From NCBI RefSeq assembly GCF_014200305.1, contig NZ_JACHBL010000001.1, forward strand, positions 992,001-1,056,000: a DNA stretch of 64,000 nt. The letters run 5' to 3'. Of this stretch, positions 52,984 to 63,612 are shown piece by piece. The stretch's first letter is position 1, and every line of letters starts with the position of its first letter. The DNA is from Neomicrococcus lactis. Its GTDB lineage: Bacteria; Actinomycetota; Actinomycetes; Actinomycetales; Micrococcaceae. The translations under genes and the position numbers were made by a program. The notes under the pieces were generated by a model. The model worked only from the letters and a program-made list of their open reading frames with translations. It ran no database searches and was not told the DNA's origin.

Positions 52984-55956
52984 CTACTTTTTGGCAGGCA
53001 ATAGCTCTGCAAGGAACTGACCCGTGAAGCTCGCTTCGTTCTTCGCGACTTGCTCCGGGGTTCCTTGGGCGATGACCATACCGCCACCAGATCCGCCTTC
53101 AGGACCCATATCGATGATCCAGTCAGCGGACTTGATCACGTCAAGGTTGTGCTCAATTGTGATGACCGTGTTGCCTTTATCCACGAGTCCTTGAAGGACC
53201 AGCAGAAGCTTTCGAATGTCTTCGAAGTGCAGGCCGGTGGTGGGCTCGTCGAGAACGTAGACGCTACGTCCGTTGGATCGCTTCTGAAGTTCGGCAGCGA
53301 GCTTCACACGCTGTGCCTCACCACCGGAAAGCGTGGTTGCTGGCTGGCCCAACCGGACGTAGCCCAATCCCACGTCAACGAGCGTGTTCAAGTGACGCGA
53401 AATCGGAGTGAATGCTGCGAAGAACTCAGCGGCTTCTTCAATTGGCATATTGAGCACTTCAGCGATGTTCTTGCCCTTGTAGTGCACTTCCAACGTTTCG
53501 CGGTTGTAGCGCGCGCCATGGCAGACCTCGCACGGAACGTAGACGTCCGGGAGGAAGTTCATCTCGATCTTCAGCGTGCCGTCGCCCGAGCAAGACTCGC
53601 AGCGGCCGCCCTTGACGTTGAAGGAGAAGCGTCCTGGCAAGTAGCCGCGGACCTTCGCTTCATTCGTCTCGGCGAAGAGCTTACGGATGTTGTCGAAAAC
53701 GCCCGTGTACGTCGCCGGGTTGGATCGTGGCGTACGGCCGATCGGGCTCTGGTCAACGTGAATGACCTTGTCCAGCTGGTCAAGACCTTCGACGCGCTTG
53801 TGGCGTCCAGCCACTTGCTTTGCACCGTTGAGCTTGTTGGCGAGCGTCTTGTACAAGATGTCGTTGACGAGCGTCGACTTTCCGGAACCACTCACGCCCG
53901 TGACGGCCGTCAGCACGCCTAGCGGGAAATCGACCGTGACATTTTGCAGGTTGTTTTCGTGGGCGTCGATGACACTCACGAAACGGTCCTTGTCCGTCTT
54001 ACGACGCTTCTTAGGAACCTCGATCGACTTGCGGCCGGACAAATAGGCACCCGTGATGGATTCCTGGTTCGCTTTGAGGTCCTCGAGGTTTCCCGAGTGA
54101 ACCACTCGTCCACCGTGCTCGCCTGCGCCCGGTCCAATATCGACGATCCAGTCCGCCTCGGCGATCGTGTCTTCGTCGTGCTCCACAACAATCAGGGTGT
54201 TGCCCAAGTCGCGCAATCGCGTGAGCGTCTCGATCAAGCGACGGTTGTCGCGCTGGTGCAAACCAATGGATGGTTCGTCCAACACGTACAGCACGCCCAC
54301 GAGTCCAGAACCAATCTGCGTAGCCAAGCGAATACGCTGTGCTTCGCCGCCGGACAGTGTTCCTGCCGCCCGCTCCAGGTTGAGATACTCGAGGCCAACG
54401 TCCAAGAGGAACGTCAATCGAGCCAAGATCTCCTTCAAGACCTGAGCTGCGATCTGGGCTTCGCGGTTGGTGAGTTCGAGGTTGGAGAAGAACGCTTCGC
54501 AGTCACGGAGCTGAAGTGCGCTGACCTCGGCAATGGACTTGCCGTTGATGAGAACGGACAACGACGTGGGGTTGAGCCGCGCGCCTTGGCACTCAGGGCA
54601 CGGCGATAGACGCATGTATTCTTCGTAGCGGTCACGTGCACTGTCAGATTCAGTCTCTTGGTGCTTGCGCTCGATGTACTGAATGGCGCCTTCGAAGCCG
54701 GTGGAGTACTTGCGCTCACGACCAAAGCGGTTGCGGTATTGCACCACAACCTTGTGATTGCGGCCGTGAAGAATGGCAGTCTGCGCTTCCTTGCTCAGGT
54801 CCTTCCACGGCGTATTGAGATCAAATCCCATTTCCTCGCCAAGGCCTTCGAGAAGACGATTCCAGTACTCGCTTGTGGCCTTACCAAGGTTCCATGGCGC
54901 GATTGCGCCTTCGGCCAGCGTGGCATCGTGGTCAGGGACCACCAGTTCCTGGTCCACCTCAAGGCGAGTACCAATACCAGTACAGACCGGGCAAGCGCCG
55001 AAGGGATTATTGAACGAGAAAGACCGCGGTTCAATCTCATCGATCGTGAGTGGGTGTTCGTTCGGGCAAGCCAAGTTCTCGCTGAAGGAACGGACGCGTC
55101 CTTCGTCAGACTCATGGAGATCAACAAACTCGATGAGAACGCGGCCATCCGCTAACTTCAAAGCCGTCTCTACCGAGTCAGTCAAGCGCTGACGAACACC
55201 GTCACGAATAGCGAGACGGTCAATGACTACCTCAATCGAGTGCTTGTACTGCTTCTTGAGGGTTGGAGGGTCGCTCAGCTGAACAGTCTCTCCATCCACA
55301 CGAGCTCGCGAGTAGCCGCCCGCTGTGAGCTCCTTGAAGAGATCAACGAACTCACCCTTACGTCCGCGAACCACAGGTGCCAGCACCTGGAAACGGGTCT
55401 TTTCTGGAAGCTCCAACAGCTGGTCCACAATCTGCTGCGGAGTCTGCTTAGTAATCGCCTCGCCACATATAGGGCAATGCGGACGACCCACGCGAGCCCA
55501 CAACAGACGCATGTAGTCGTAAATTTCGGTGATGGTGCCGACGGTCGAGCGAGGGTTCTTGCTCGTGGACTTCTGGTCGATGGACACCGCAGGAGACAGA
55601 CCTTCGATGAAGTCCACATCTGGCTTATCCACTTGCCCCAAGAACTGACGGGCGTACGCAGACAAAGACTCAACGTAACGACGCTGGCCCTCGGCAAAGA
55701 TAGTGTCGAACGCGAGCGAAGACTTGCCCGAACCGGAAAGTCCGGTGAACACGATCATCGAGTCGCGCGGCAGATCCACGTCGACGTTTTGGAGATTATG
55801 CTCGCGCGCACCTTGAACCAGAATGCGCGTCAGGTCCGGCTTGTGCAGCGGCGCATCGCCGCCACCTAGAACGCTGGATGATCCGTTCTTCGAAGGTGCG
55901 TGGACCTTCGGGCTCTCGGCTTGCCCCTGGATAACTTCTTCAACACGACTTCCCAC
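52984..55956 (-). CDS. uvrA: UvrA, excinuclease subunit A
   Basis: A 990-residue damage-recognition ATPase with two ABC modules. Walker A motifs are GLSGSGKSS (about 72-80) and GVSGSGKST in the second half; the signatures are [12 protein letters not shown] and [12 protein letters not shown]. Zinc sites appear as CPICG and, in the C-terminal half, CESCSGDG...CEVCHG. The N-terminal 45 residues ([13 protein letters not shown], Gly/Ser-rich) are longer than usual. The GTG start has no ribosome site but a -10-like GATATT lies 9 bases upstream, so the mRNA may be nearly leaderless. A candidate LexA site precedes it. Confidence 0.97.
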   Translation of the reverse strand: MGSRVEEVIQGQAESPKVHAPSKNGSSSVLGGGDAPLHKPDLTRILVQGAREHNLQNVDVDLPRDSMIVFTGLSGSGKSSLAFDTIFAEGQRRYVESLSAYARQFLGQVDKPDVDFIEGLSPAVSIDQKSTSKNPRSTVGTITEIYDYMRLLWARVGRPHCPICGEAITKQTPQQIVDQLLELPEKTRFQVLAPVVRGRKGEFVDLFKELTAGGYSRARVDGETVQLSDPPTLKKQYKHSIEVVIDRLAIRDGVRQRLTDSVETALKLADGRVLIEFVDLHESDEGRVRSFSENLACPNEHPLTIDEIEPRSFSFNNPFGACPVCTGIGTRLEVDQELVVPDHDATLAEGAIAPWNLGKATSEYWNRLLEGLGEEMGFDLNTPWKDLSKEAQTAILHGRNHKVVVQYRNRFGRERKYSTGFEGAIQYIERKHQETESDSARDRYEEYMRLSPCPECQGARLNPTSLSVLINGKSIAEVSALQLRDCEAFFSNLELTNREAQIAAQVLKEILARLTFLLDVGLEYLNLERAAGTLSGGEAQRIRLATQIGSGLVGVLYVLDEPSIGLHQRDNRRLIETLTRLRDLGNTLIVVEHDEDTIAEADWIVDIGPGAGEHGGRVVHSGNLEDLKANQESITGAYLSGRKSIEVPKKRRKTDKDRFVSVIDAHENNLQNVTVDFPLGVLTAVTGVSGSGKSTLVNDILYKTLANKLNGAKQVAGRHKRVEGLDQLDKVIHVDQSPIGRTPRSNPATYTGVFDNIRKLFAETNEAKVRGYLPGRFSFNVKGGRCESCSGDGTLKIEMNFLPDVYVPCEVCHGARYNRETLEVHYKGKNIAEVLNMPIEEAAEFFAAFTPISRHLNTLVDVGLGYVRLGQPATTLSGGEAQRVKLAAELQKRSNGRSVYVLDEPTTGLHFEDIRKLLLVLQGLVDKGNTVITIEHNLDVIKSADWIIDMGPEGGSGGGMVIAQGTPEQVAKNEASFTGQFLAELLPAKK

Positions 55957-55982
55957 GCGTGCAACAATATCCGGTTCGCGTT

Positions 55983-55996
55983 CGAAAATCTGTACG
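55983..55996 (-). promoter_or_regulatory. Candidate SOS (LexA) box upstream of uvrA
   Basis: On the minus strand CGTAC-AGAT-TTTCG matches the gram-positive SOS box CGAAC-N4-GTTCG at 8 of 10 fixed positions, with one mismatch in each half. It starts 27 bases upstream of the GTG and overlaps the likely -35 region. Confidence 0.5.
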
Positions 55997-56071
55997 AATC
56001 ACCTGAAAGCGAAAGAATTTGCGAGAAAGCGAGCCAGCGTCGTCGTAATCTCGGCAAATTGAGATGAGCGG

Positions 56072-56461
56072 TTAGCTGCGGGCCTTCGCCGAAAATGCCG
56101 CCGAAAGATACAGAATTGCCCGCTTTTCATCCACTCCGCAAGCCAGGGCTTCGTCCACAAATTGCTCGGCCGCTTCGCGCATTCTGTCAGCAAATTCGTC
56201 CACGCTTGCGCGCACAAACGAACCCAGGCGACCATTCGTTTCAATGATCCGTTGCTCTTCCAGTTCCTTATAGGCACGCGCCACGGTATTGACCGAAAGT
56301 CCCAAGTCGCTCGCCGCTTGGCGCACGGTGGGCAGCTTCGTTCCGCTCAACAGTTTTCCGTTGCGCACTCGAAGAATTATCTGATTTTTCAATTGCTCAT
56401 ACGGGGGCACCGATGACTGATGGTCGATGACCCCGAAATCGAAAGTACCGGTGCTCTTCAT
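56072..56461 (-). CDS. GntR-family regulator, YtrA subfamily
   Basis: A 129-residue regulator with the N-terminal GntR winged helix (about 18-85): YEQLKNQIILRVRNGKLL, then LPTVRQAASDLGLSVNTV. The short C-terminal helical tail is typical of YtrA-type proteins, which usually regulate an adjacent ABC transporter operon. No ABC genes are beside it; it lies upstream of uvrA and divergent from an MBL-fold gene. Confidence 0.88.
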   Translation of the reverse strand: MKSTGTFDFGVIDHQSSVPPYEQLKNQIILRVRNGKLLSGTKLPTVRQAASDLGLSVNTVARAYKELEEQRIIETNGRLGSFVRASVDEFADRMREAAEQFVDEALACGVDEKRAILYLSAAFSAKARS

Positions 56462-56519
56462 AATTCGAGCCTATGCCATTTATCACAACGATTGCGTGAA
56501 GCCGCCCTAGAATGGGCTC

Positions 56520-57182
56520 ATGGATACCCTTTTGGAGAACCGCGAACTTGTCACTTTGCGCGGCAGTTCCGTGAGCGAACAGGACAACCGCAGCTACGTC
56601 ATCACGTCGAAGCAGACGGGCGCACAGGTCCTCGTTGACGCGGCGGACAACATCGATCAAATCAAGGCGCTACTAGCGTCGGCGCAGGATGACTCCCCCG
56701 AGCCGTTGAATCTCGTCATGATTGCCACGACGCATCAACATTGGGATCACGTTCGAGCGCTGCGCGAGCTTGCGGAAGACACCGGCGCCACGACAAGCGC
56801 CGGCGCGGCGGACCTCGAAGCGATTGAAAAAGAGTCCGGCTTGCGTCCCGCGCATGCTCTTGAGCACGACGACGTGGGCAACTTTCCCGGTTTCGACCTC
56901 CGCGCGATTCACTTGCGAGGGCATACTCCCGGCTCGATCGCTTTCGTCTACGAGGATCCTTCCGGCAGCCCAATTATTCTCAGTGGCGACTCGTTGTTCC
57001 CCGGCGGAGTCGGCAACACGTGGGAAGACCCGGAGCGATTCACGTCCCTGTTTAACGACGTACGCGAACGCCTCTTTGACCGTTACCCGGACGACTCCGC
57101 GGTGTACCCGGGGCACGGCAACTCGACCACACTCGGCGCCGAACGTCCGCACTTAGACGAATGGCGCGAGCGAGGTTGGTAA
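56520..57182 (+). CDS. MBL-fold metallo-hydrolase
   Basis: A 220-residue metallo-beta-lactamase-fold protein. The metal motif is HQHWDH (72-77), with later ligands in LRGHTPGS, SGDSLF and YPGHG. These resemble glyoxalase II-like hydrolases; the substrate is unknown. TAGAAT lies 6 bases before the ATG and no ribosome site is seen, so it may be leaderless. Its stop is 10 bases from that of the convergent methyltransferase. Confidence 0.9.
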   Translation: MDTLLENRELVTLRGSSVSEQDNRSYVITSKQTGAQVLVDAADNIDQIKALLASAQDDSPEPLNLVMIATTHQHWDHVRALRELAEDTGATTSAGAADLEAIEKESGLRPAHALEHDDVGNFPGFDLRAIHLRGHTPGSIAFVYEDPSGSPIILSGDSLFPGGVGNTWEDPERFTSLFNDVRERLFDRYPDDSAVYPGHGNSTTLGAERPHLDEWRERGW

Positions 57183-57192
57183 CTACTGTGGG

Positions 57193-58014
57193 CTAGTTCT
57201 TTTGCCCGACGACGAAAATTCGACGGAAGAAGAACACAGCCTCACCGGTCTTGGGATCGAGCGGGTAGGCGTCCTTGAGATGGTGCTCGTACTCGCTCTC
57301 ATAAGTTTCGTAGCCCATTCCCTCCGGGAGCTGGCCACTTTCTTCAAGCTTCTGGAAGGCTGCCATGAGTGGCCGGAGCGTGGTGCCGCGAGTCCATTCG
57401 AGGACAGGATGGCGCTCCTTGTTGGCCGGGAGAATGTGCGAGTACGTGGTCTCCCAGACGTCGGCCGTCATGCCGTGGTTGCGCAGCAAGTGGAGGTATT
57501 CATCGGGCTGGTGCACAACATCTTTATGGCGAAGCACGCCACTAACGAGCGGGCGCCAACGCGGCGACTCCGCGAGATCATGCATGATCACGTGTGACTG
57601 AGCACCAAAGTTTCCGGGAATCTGAACGGCAAACCAGGCGCCCTCAGTGAGGTGGTCCAGCCACTTTGCCATCAGATCTGCGTGTCCTGGAATCCACTGC
57701 AACATGGCATTGGAGACCACTCCGTCAACATCTGAGTCCGGGAGCCACGCATTGGCGTCAACCACGTCAAAGCTCAGGTTTTCGATGTCGCTGAAGCTAT
57801 GGCGCGCCTTCGCCACCATCTCTGGGGAGGAGTCCAAGCCGAAGACCTGCGCCTCCGGCCAGCGCTCAGCGAGCGTCTTGGTGAGATTTCCTGGGCCGCA
57901 GCCAAGGTCCACGACTTTCCTCGGCGAATCCGCAAAAACTCGCCCCGTGAGATCAAAGTACGGGCGGTCTCGGTGATCTGAAAACTTGAGATATAACTGA
58001 GGGTCCCACTTCAT
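57193..58014 (-). CDS. tam: Trans-aconitate 2-methyltransferase
   Basis: A 273-residue class I SAM methyltransferase. WDPQLYLKFSDHRDRP at the N-terminus and VVDLGCGPGNLTKTL (about 34-48) are typical of Tam, and SNAMLQWIPGH (about 102-112) is another family stretch. It methylates trans-aconitate, which inhibits aconitase. It is monocistronic and convergent with the MBL-fold gene. Confidence 0.9.
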   Translation of the reverse strand: MKWDPQLYLKFSDHRDRPYFDLTGRVFADSPRKVVDLGCGPGNLTKTLAERWPEAQVFGLDSSPEMVAKARHSFSDIENLSFDVVDANAWLPDSDVDGVVSNAMLQWIPGHADLMAKWLDHLTEGAWFAVQIPGNFGAQSHVIMHDLAESPRWRPLVSGVLRHKDVVHQPDEYLHLLRNHGMTADVWETTYSHILPANKERHPVLEWTRGTTLRPLMAAFQKLEESGQLPEGMGYETYESEYEHHLKDAYPLDPKTGEAVFFFRRIFVVGQKN

Positions 58015-58146
58015 AGTCTCAGCCTAAGTCTTGTAGTGCAGATCACGCACAGCCGTCGGCACATAGCGAAACGTAGCATTGATATGCCCGTGTTCCACCG
58101 TTGCGAGAAGTCGGTGGAAGGTGTTTGGGAATAGGGTGGAGACATC

Positions 58147-60702
58147 ATGAATCTCGCTGAACTTGTGCCTGCCGCCCCATCCAACGAAGTCCTTCCCGAA
58201 GCCACCTATGAGAAGTTCTTGGAATGGGTTTCCTCACGCGGCCTGACGCTGTATCCGGCTCAGGACGAAGCTGTCATGGAAATCGTGCAAGGCAACCACG
58301 TCATCCTTGCGACGCCTACGGGCTCAGGCAAGTCAATGGTGGCCATTGGCGCGCACTTCCACGCGTTGTCACGCGGCGAGGTCTCCTATTACACGGCGCC
58401 GATCAAGGCACTCGTGTCTGAGAAATTCTTTGATCTCTGCAAGATCTTTGGCGCCGAGAACGTGGGCATGGTGACGGGCGATTCTTCCGTCAACCAGGAC
58501 GCCCCCATCATTTGCTGCACGGCCGAGATTCTCGCGAACATTGCCCTGCGTGAGGGCACCAAAGCAGACGTCGGCGTCGTCGTCATGGATGAATTTCACT
58601 TCTACGCGGATCCGCAGCGTGGCTGGGCTTGGCAGGTACCGCTCCTTGAACTGCCCCAAGCGCAATACTTGCTGATGTCTGCGACCCTTGGTGACACGAG
58701 CTTCTTCGAGGACGAGCTGACGAGCCGCACGAATCGCGAGACGGTCACCATTGCACACGCGGAACGGCCTATCCCGCTTCACTTCTACTACTCCGAAGAT
58801 CCCATTCACGAGGCGATCCAAGAGCTACTCGAGACTCGTCAGACTCCCATCTACGTAGTCCATTTCAGCCAATTGGCAGCGATCGACCGTGCCTCTGACC
58901 TCATGAGCATCAACGTCTGTTCGCGCGAGGAAAAGGACCGCATCGCCGAAATGATTGCCGGCTTTCGGTTTGGGGCTGGCTTCGGCAAAACCTTGAATCG
59001 ATTGGTCCGCCACGGCATCGGCGTGCACCACGCGGGCATGCTTCCTAAGTACCGCCGGCTCGTCGAGCAACTTGCGCAGGCCGGCTTGCTCAAGGTGATT
59101 TGCGGAACGGATACTTTGGGCGTCGGTATCAACGTTCCCATCCGTACCGTCCTGATGACGGCACTTACCAAGTACGACGGCGTTCGCCAACGTTTACTCA
59201 ACGCGCGCGAATTCCACCAGATATCGGGACGTGCCGGCCGCGCAGGTTTCGACACCGCTGGCACCGTGGTGGTGCAAGCGCCCGAACACGATATTGAAAA
59301 CAAGCGAGCTATGGAAAAGGCCGTCGCCAAGTTCGGCGACGATCAGCGCAAGCTCCGGCAAGTAAACAAGAAGAAGGCTCCAGAAGGCTTCCTTACCTGG
59401 AGCCAGAAGTCCTTCGACAAGCTCGTCGCTTCTGAGCCTGAGAAGCTCTCATCTTCCTTTACTGTTTCTCACTCCATGCTCTTGAACTTGTTGGAACGCG
59501 AAGACGATTCTTTCGCAGCGGCACGCAGGCTTCTCACAGAAAACCACGAGCCACCGGCAAAGAAGCGCCAACTCCTGCTGCGTGCACTGGGCATCCTCCG
59601 CGAGCTTCTCGCTACGGGCGTCGTCGAGCGCCTTGAGACGCCGGATAAGCACGGTAATCGACTGGCACTGACCGTGCATCTTCAGCCGAACTTCGCTTTA
59701 AACCAGCCGCTCTCCCCCTTCGCTCTTGCAGTTCTTGATGTGTTGGATCCTGAGGCACCTTCTTATGCGTTGGACGTCGTGTCCGTGATCGAAGCGACCC
59801 TCGAGAACCCACGCCAAGTGTTGAGCGCCCAGGAGAAGAAGGCCCGCGGCGAAGCCATCGAAGCGATGAAGGCCGAGGGGCTCGACTACAACGCGCGCAT
59901 GGAAGCGTTGGAAGACGTCACCTACCCGCAACTACTGTCCGAGCTCCTTGATCAGTCGTTCGAAACGTACCGCAAGGGTGCGCCGTGGTTGGCGGACTTT
60001 GAGCTTGCCCCTAAGTCGATCGTGCGCGACATCTACGAACGTGCCATGAGCTTTGGTGAGTACGTGAACTTCTACGGCATTGCGCGTTCCGAAGGTGTGC
60101 TGTTGCGCTACCTGACGGATGCTTACAAGGCGCTCCGGCAGACCGTACCTCGCGATGCTCTGCGCGAGGACCTTGAGGATCTCATCGACTGGCTGGGCGA
60201 AGTGGTTCGACAGACTGACTCGTCCCTCCTCGACGAATGGGAGCAGCTCACCGGCGATAACGTCACAGCTGACTCTTTGGTTGATCCGTCCGAGGTCCTA
60301 CCACCTGCTCCCCCACGCGTCACCGCTAACGAGCGCGCTTTCCGAGTCATGGTGCGCAACGAGATGTTCCGTCGCGTTCAGCTCTTTGCCAACGAAAAGG
60401 CCGCCGATTTGGCCGACCTCGATGGCGCGGAAGGCTTTGATATCGATCGTTGGAACGACCTTCTCGATGACTACTTTGACGAACACGACGACATCGACGA
60501 TGGTCCTGCCGGTCGCGGACCAAACCTGCTCATCATTGATACCGCGCCTGCGAACAAACCACGCACATGGCACGTTCGCCAGATCTTCGCAGATCCTCGT
60601 GGCGACCATGACTGGGGCATCGAGGCAGACATCGATCTGGATGCTTCGGATGAAGCAGGCCAGGCAGTCGTTCGGCTGACATCCGCGGGTCGACTGGGAT
60701 AG
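58147..60702 (+). CDS. Ski2-like DEAD/DEAH-box helicase with DUF3516
   Basis: An 851-residue helicase. Motif I is ATPTGSGKSM (about 55-64), motif II DEFH in VVMDEFHFY (Phe in the third place), motif III SAT in LMSATLGD, and motif VI HQISGRAGRAGFD. The C-terminal half (about 430-851) is a DUF3516-type region, found mainly in actinobacteria, of unknown role. It probably unwinds RNA or DNA. The ATG is preceded by GGGTGGAGAC. It lies 7 bases upstream of the alpha/beta hydrolase gene. Confidence 0.9.
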   Translation: MNLAELVPAAPSNEVLPEATYEKFLEWVSSRGLTLYPAQDEAVMEIVQGNHVILATPTGSGKSMVAIGAHFHALSRGEVSYYTAPIKALVSEKFFDLCKIFGAENVGMVTGDSSVNQDAPIICCTAEILANIALREGTKADVGVVVMDEFHFYADPQRGWAWQVPLLELPQAQYLLMSATLGDTSFFEDELTSRTNRETVTIAHAERPIPLHFYYSEDPIHEAIQELLETRQTPIYVVHFSQLAAIDRASDLMSINVCSREEKDRIAEMIAGFRFGAGFGKTLNRLVRHGIGVHHAGMLPKYRRLVEQLAQAGLLKVICGTDTLGVGINVPIRTVLMTALTKYDGVRQRLLNAREFHQISGRAGRAGFDTAGTVVVQAPEHDIENKRAMEKAVAKFGDDQRKLRQVNKKKAPEGFLTWSQKSFDKLVASEPEKLSSSFTVSHSMLLNLLEREDDSFAAARRLLTENHEPPAKKRQLLLRALGILRELLATGVVERLETPDKHGNRLALTVHLQPNFALNQPLSPFALAVLDVLDPEAPSYALDVVSVIEATLENPRQVLSAQEKKARGEAIEAMKAEGLDYNARMEALEDVTYPQLLSELLDQSFETYRKGAPWLADFELAPKSIVRDIYERAMSFGEYVNFYGIARSEGVLLRYLTDAYKALRQTVPRDALREDLEDLIDWLGEVVRQTDSSLLDEWEQLTGDNVTADSLVDPSEVLPPAPPRVTANERAFRVMVRNEMFRRVQLFANEKAADLADLDGAEGFDIDRWNDLLDDYFDEHDDIDDGPAGRGPNLLIIDTAPANKPRTWHVRQIFADPRGDHDWGIEADIDLDASDEAGQAVVRLTSAGRLG

Positions 60703-60709
60703 CACTGCC

Positions 60710-62206
60710 ATGAACGACGGCATGAACTACGCCTTGAACGACGCCAAGAATGATGACATGACGAAGACCATGCAGGGCATGGAGGGCACAGAGGGCACTA
60801 TGGAGCACGTCGCGGAAGACACTGTAGGCGAAGTCGGAGAGACAGCAGACGAACTCGGAGAGACAGCAGCGGAGGACATCCTGGAATCCACCGTGAAGGT
60901 GCCACATCGTCAAGAGGCTCCCATTCAGCTGCGCGGCATGACGGCCATCAGCCATCGTTTTGAGGTTCCGCTTGATCATCTCAATTCCGGCTCGCGGACT
61001 TTGGAAATCTTTGCGCGTGAAATCAACGCTTCAAGCGATGTCGAACGCGAATCAAAGAAACCATGGCTGTTGTACCTGCAAGGCGGACCAGGTTTTGGCG
61101 CGCCTCGGCTGACCACAAATTCGGGCTGGCTCAAAGAGGCCACCGAGTCGTTCAGAGTGTTGTTGCTTGATCAGCGTGGAACGGGCCTCAGCTCGCCCGT
61201 CAATCATCAAGTCTTAAGCGGCTTTGCCAGCGACGACGAACGTGCCGAGTACCTCGCGCATTTCCGGGCGGATTCGATCGTGAGGGACGCCGAGCTCATC
61301 AGGCTGACCTTGGGCATTGACTCGTGGTCCACTCTGGGACAAAGCTTTGGTGGCTTCTGCACTCTCACGTATCTTTCACTGTTCCCCGGGTCCCTCAATC
61401 GCTCGATCATTACCGGTGGACTCGCGCCGCTGCATGGTTCGGCAGACCGTGTCTATCAGGCCACGTTCGCCCGCATGCGGGCGCGCAACGAGGAATACTT
61501 CGCGAAGTACCCAAGTGATCGTGTGATCCTGGACCGCGTCATTGACCACGTGAGAAACCGTGAAGAATTCTTCAGCGACGGACGGCGACTGTCGGTCGGT
61601 GCAGTGCAGATGTTAGGCATGTTCCTGGGCGGCAACACTCGTGTGGACCAACTACATTTCCACCTTGAGGGCGCATTCATAGAGACTGCGAACGGCCCCG
61701 TTTTGAGCGATGCATTTAAGGAAACGATGCGCTCAAACGCATCCTTCCTCGGAGGCCCGCTCTATGCCGTCCTGCACGAAAGCATCTACGCGCAAAAGGA
61801 TGCAACGCGGTGGTCGGCCGCTCGAGTTCTCGCTGAGAACCCAGACTTTGATCCCGCGTCTGAGTCTCCACTGCTGACGGGCGAAATGATCTACCCCTGG
61901 CACTTTAATGAAGATCCGGCGCTCACCTCACTCAAGGGCACGGCGGAAATTCTGGCCACCAAGTCAGATTGGCCGGAGCTCTACCGGCTGGATACGCTCT
62001 CCAACAATTCTGTTCCCGTGGTGGCAGCCGTCTACACGGACGATGTGTATGTGGATCGTGATCTGAGCCTAGAGACCGCCAACGCCGTCAACGGTTTGAA
62101 AGTCTGGGAGACCAAGGATTTCCACCATGACGGTCTCGCGGACGACGGTGCCAGCATTTTCAAGCGTCTACTCGCCATGACCAACGACGAAGACGTTACG
62201 CCGTAA
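60710..62206 (+). CDS. Alpha/beta hydrolase, proline iminopeptidase-like, with acidic N-terminal extension
   Basis: Up to 498 residues. The hydrolase core (about 70-498) has LYLQGGPGFGAPR (oxyanion region), LLDQRGTGLSS, nucleophile elbow GQSFGG and the C-terminal His in FHHDG, as in prolyl aminopeptidases. The first 60 residues are Glu/Asp/Thr-rich (DTVGEVGETADELGETAAED) and contain a 21-bp period with a perfect 15-bp repeat. The ATG at 60710 follows the helicase gene by 7 bases without a ribosome site; the ATG at 60800 has GAGGG about 5 bases before and may be the real start (468 residues). It overlaps the convergent MFS gene by 11 bases. Confidence 0.85.
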   Translation: MNDGMNYALNDAKNDDMTKTMQGMEGTEGTMEHVAEDTVGEVGETADELGETAAEDILESTVKVPHRQEAPIQLRGMTAISHRFEVPLDHLNSGSRTLEIFAREINASSDVERESKKPWLLYLQGGPGFGAPRLTTNSGWLKEATESFRVLLLDQRGTGLSSPVNHQVLSGFASDDERAEYLAHFRADSIVRDAELIRLTLGIDSWSTLGQSFGGFCTLTYLSLFPGSLNRSIITGGLAPLHGSADRVYQATFARMRARNEEYFAKYPSDRVILDRVIDHVRNREEFFSDGRRLSVGAVQMLGMFLGGNTRVDQLHFHLEGAFIETANGPVLSDAFKETMRSNASFLGGPLYAVLHESIYAQKDATRWSAARVLAENPDFDPASESPLLTGEMIYPWHFNEDPALTSLKGTAEILATKSDWPELYRLDTLSNNSVPVVAAVYTDDVYVDRDLSLETANAVNGLKVWETKDFHHDGLADDGASIFKRLLAMTNDEDVTP

Positions 62207-63557
62207 CAGCCTGCTTCGTCCTGTCGCGCTGTGAGGACAGAATCCATAGTGCTACAGCCGCCGCAATCCCCAGCCCGATCCACGCAAGTCCCCCAAACCC
62301 CCAGGTAGCCAACACCAGACCAGCTAGACCTGATCCGGCCGCTCCAGCCACGCCCATCATGGTGTCGCTCAGGCCCTGAACAGGGACGCGTGATTCTTCG
62401 GTCACGGATTCGCTGACGAAAGCTGATCCTGCCACCGTGGCGAGCGACCAAGCCAAGCCCAGCAGCACCAACGCGACCGTGATGGCTGCTTCGCTATCTC
62501 GACCGAACACCGCGGTCACTGCGCACAACACGAACACGGCTTGGGCCAGGAACATCGTTTTTTTGCGGCCCCATCGGTCAGCCAACATTCCAAAGACCGG
62601 CGACAGCGCAAACATTCCCGCGATGTGCAACGAAATGATGAAGCCAATAACCACGAGAGTGTCCAACTGGCTTCCGGACGCATTAGCGTCAGCGCCGTGC
62701 ATCGCATGCTCTTGAACCGACAGATGCTGAACATGCACCGGGGTCATCGACATGATGCCGACCATCGTCAAGTGCGCGGCAACAATGACGCCAATGCCCA
62801 AGCGCGCGTCCGGTAAATGTTTGAGGGCGAGAAGCCCGTCTTTGAGAGATGAGCGACGCTGTGGCGGCTGTGAGCTCTCCACTGCGTCGTCTGATTCAGA
62901 ACCAGACTGGGCGTCTCGGAGGTCTCGAGCGTAGAGCAATGGGTCGGGTCGAAGACCCACATTGAGAACAATGATTGCTGCGATCATGCCCAGCAACGAG
63001 AAGACAAAAGGTCCGCTCATATCGGGAAGACCTAAGAACGCGCCGACAGCTGCGCCTGGCCCAATAAGGTTAGGTCCCGTCACGGCTCCAATGGTGATGG
63101 CCCAAACTACGAGCCCAAGATCACGGGCTCGATGTTGAGGCAGCGCCAAGTCAGTTGCTGCGAAGCGCGCTTGGAGATTGGCAGCATTACCGACACCCAA
63201 CAAGAATGCGGACACCATGAGCAGAACGAAACTTTGGGTTGGCGGAGTGAAAATCATACCCACTGCCCCGAGCGCCGCAAGGCTATAGCCCAAGTTGAGC
63301 GAGCGTCGTCGTCCTCTCTGAACCGCAAATGACGCTAGCGGCAATGCCGAAACGGCACCCGCAACGCTAATGGCCAGCGTGGCGGCTCCCGCAAACGCTT
63401 CCGAACCAGTGACCTCAACGGCCAGAAGGGAGCCGACGGCGAGGCTCGCACCATTGCCGATGCCGCTGAGTAGCTGAGAAACGGACAAGGTACGCACGAC
63501 GCGTCGTTGCGCAGAGCTCTGCTCGATGGGAGGTGTTGATAAGGGGCTTTCCACCAC
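62196..63557 (-). CDS. MFS transporter
   Basis: A 453-residue, 12-helix permease with the layout of drug-efflux or sugar-type MFS proteins. The loop after helix 2 is QRGRRRSLNLG and the second half has ADRWGRKKTMF. A His/Asp-containing cytoplasmic loop (QSGSESDDAVESSQPPQRR, about 215-235) divides the halves. GTG start at 63557. Substrate unknown. It is convergent with, and overlaps, the hydrolase gene at a palindromic stop region. Confidence 0.85.
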   Translation of the reverse strand: MVESPLSTPPIEQSSAQRRVVRTLSVSQLLSGIGNGASLAVGSLLAVEVTGSEAFAGAATLAISVAGAVSALPLASFAVQRGRRRSLNLGYSLAALGAVGMIFTPPTQSFVLLMVSAFLLGVGNAANLQARFAATDLALPQHRARDLGLVVWAITIGAVTGPNLIGPGAAVGAFLGLPDMSGPFVFSLLGMIAAIIVLNVGLRPDPLLYARDLRDAQSGSESDDAVESSQPPQRRSSLKDGLLALKHLPDARLGIGVIVAAHLTMVGIMSMTPVHVQHLSVQEHAMHGADANASGSQLDTLVVIGFIISLHIAGMFALSPVFGMLADRWGRKKTMFLAQAVFVLCAVTAVFGRDSEAAITVALVLLGLAWSLATVAGSAFVSESVTEESRVPVQGLSDTMMGVAGAAGSGLAGLVLATWGFGGLAWIGLGIAAAVALWILSSQRDRTKQAVTA

Positions 63558-63612
63558 CTGAGTCTAACTGCGCCATGGCACTCGGTGAGGGATCCACTGA
63601 GCCGAAAAACAA

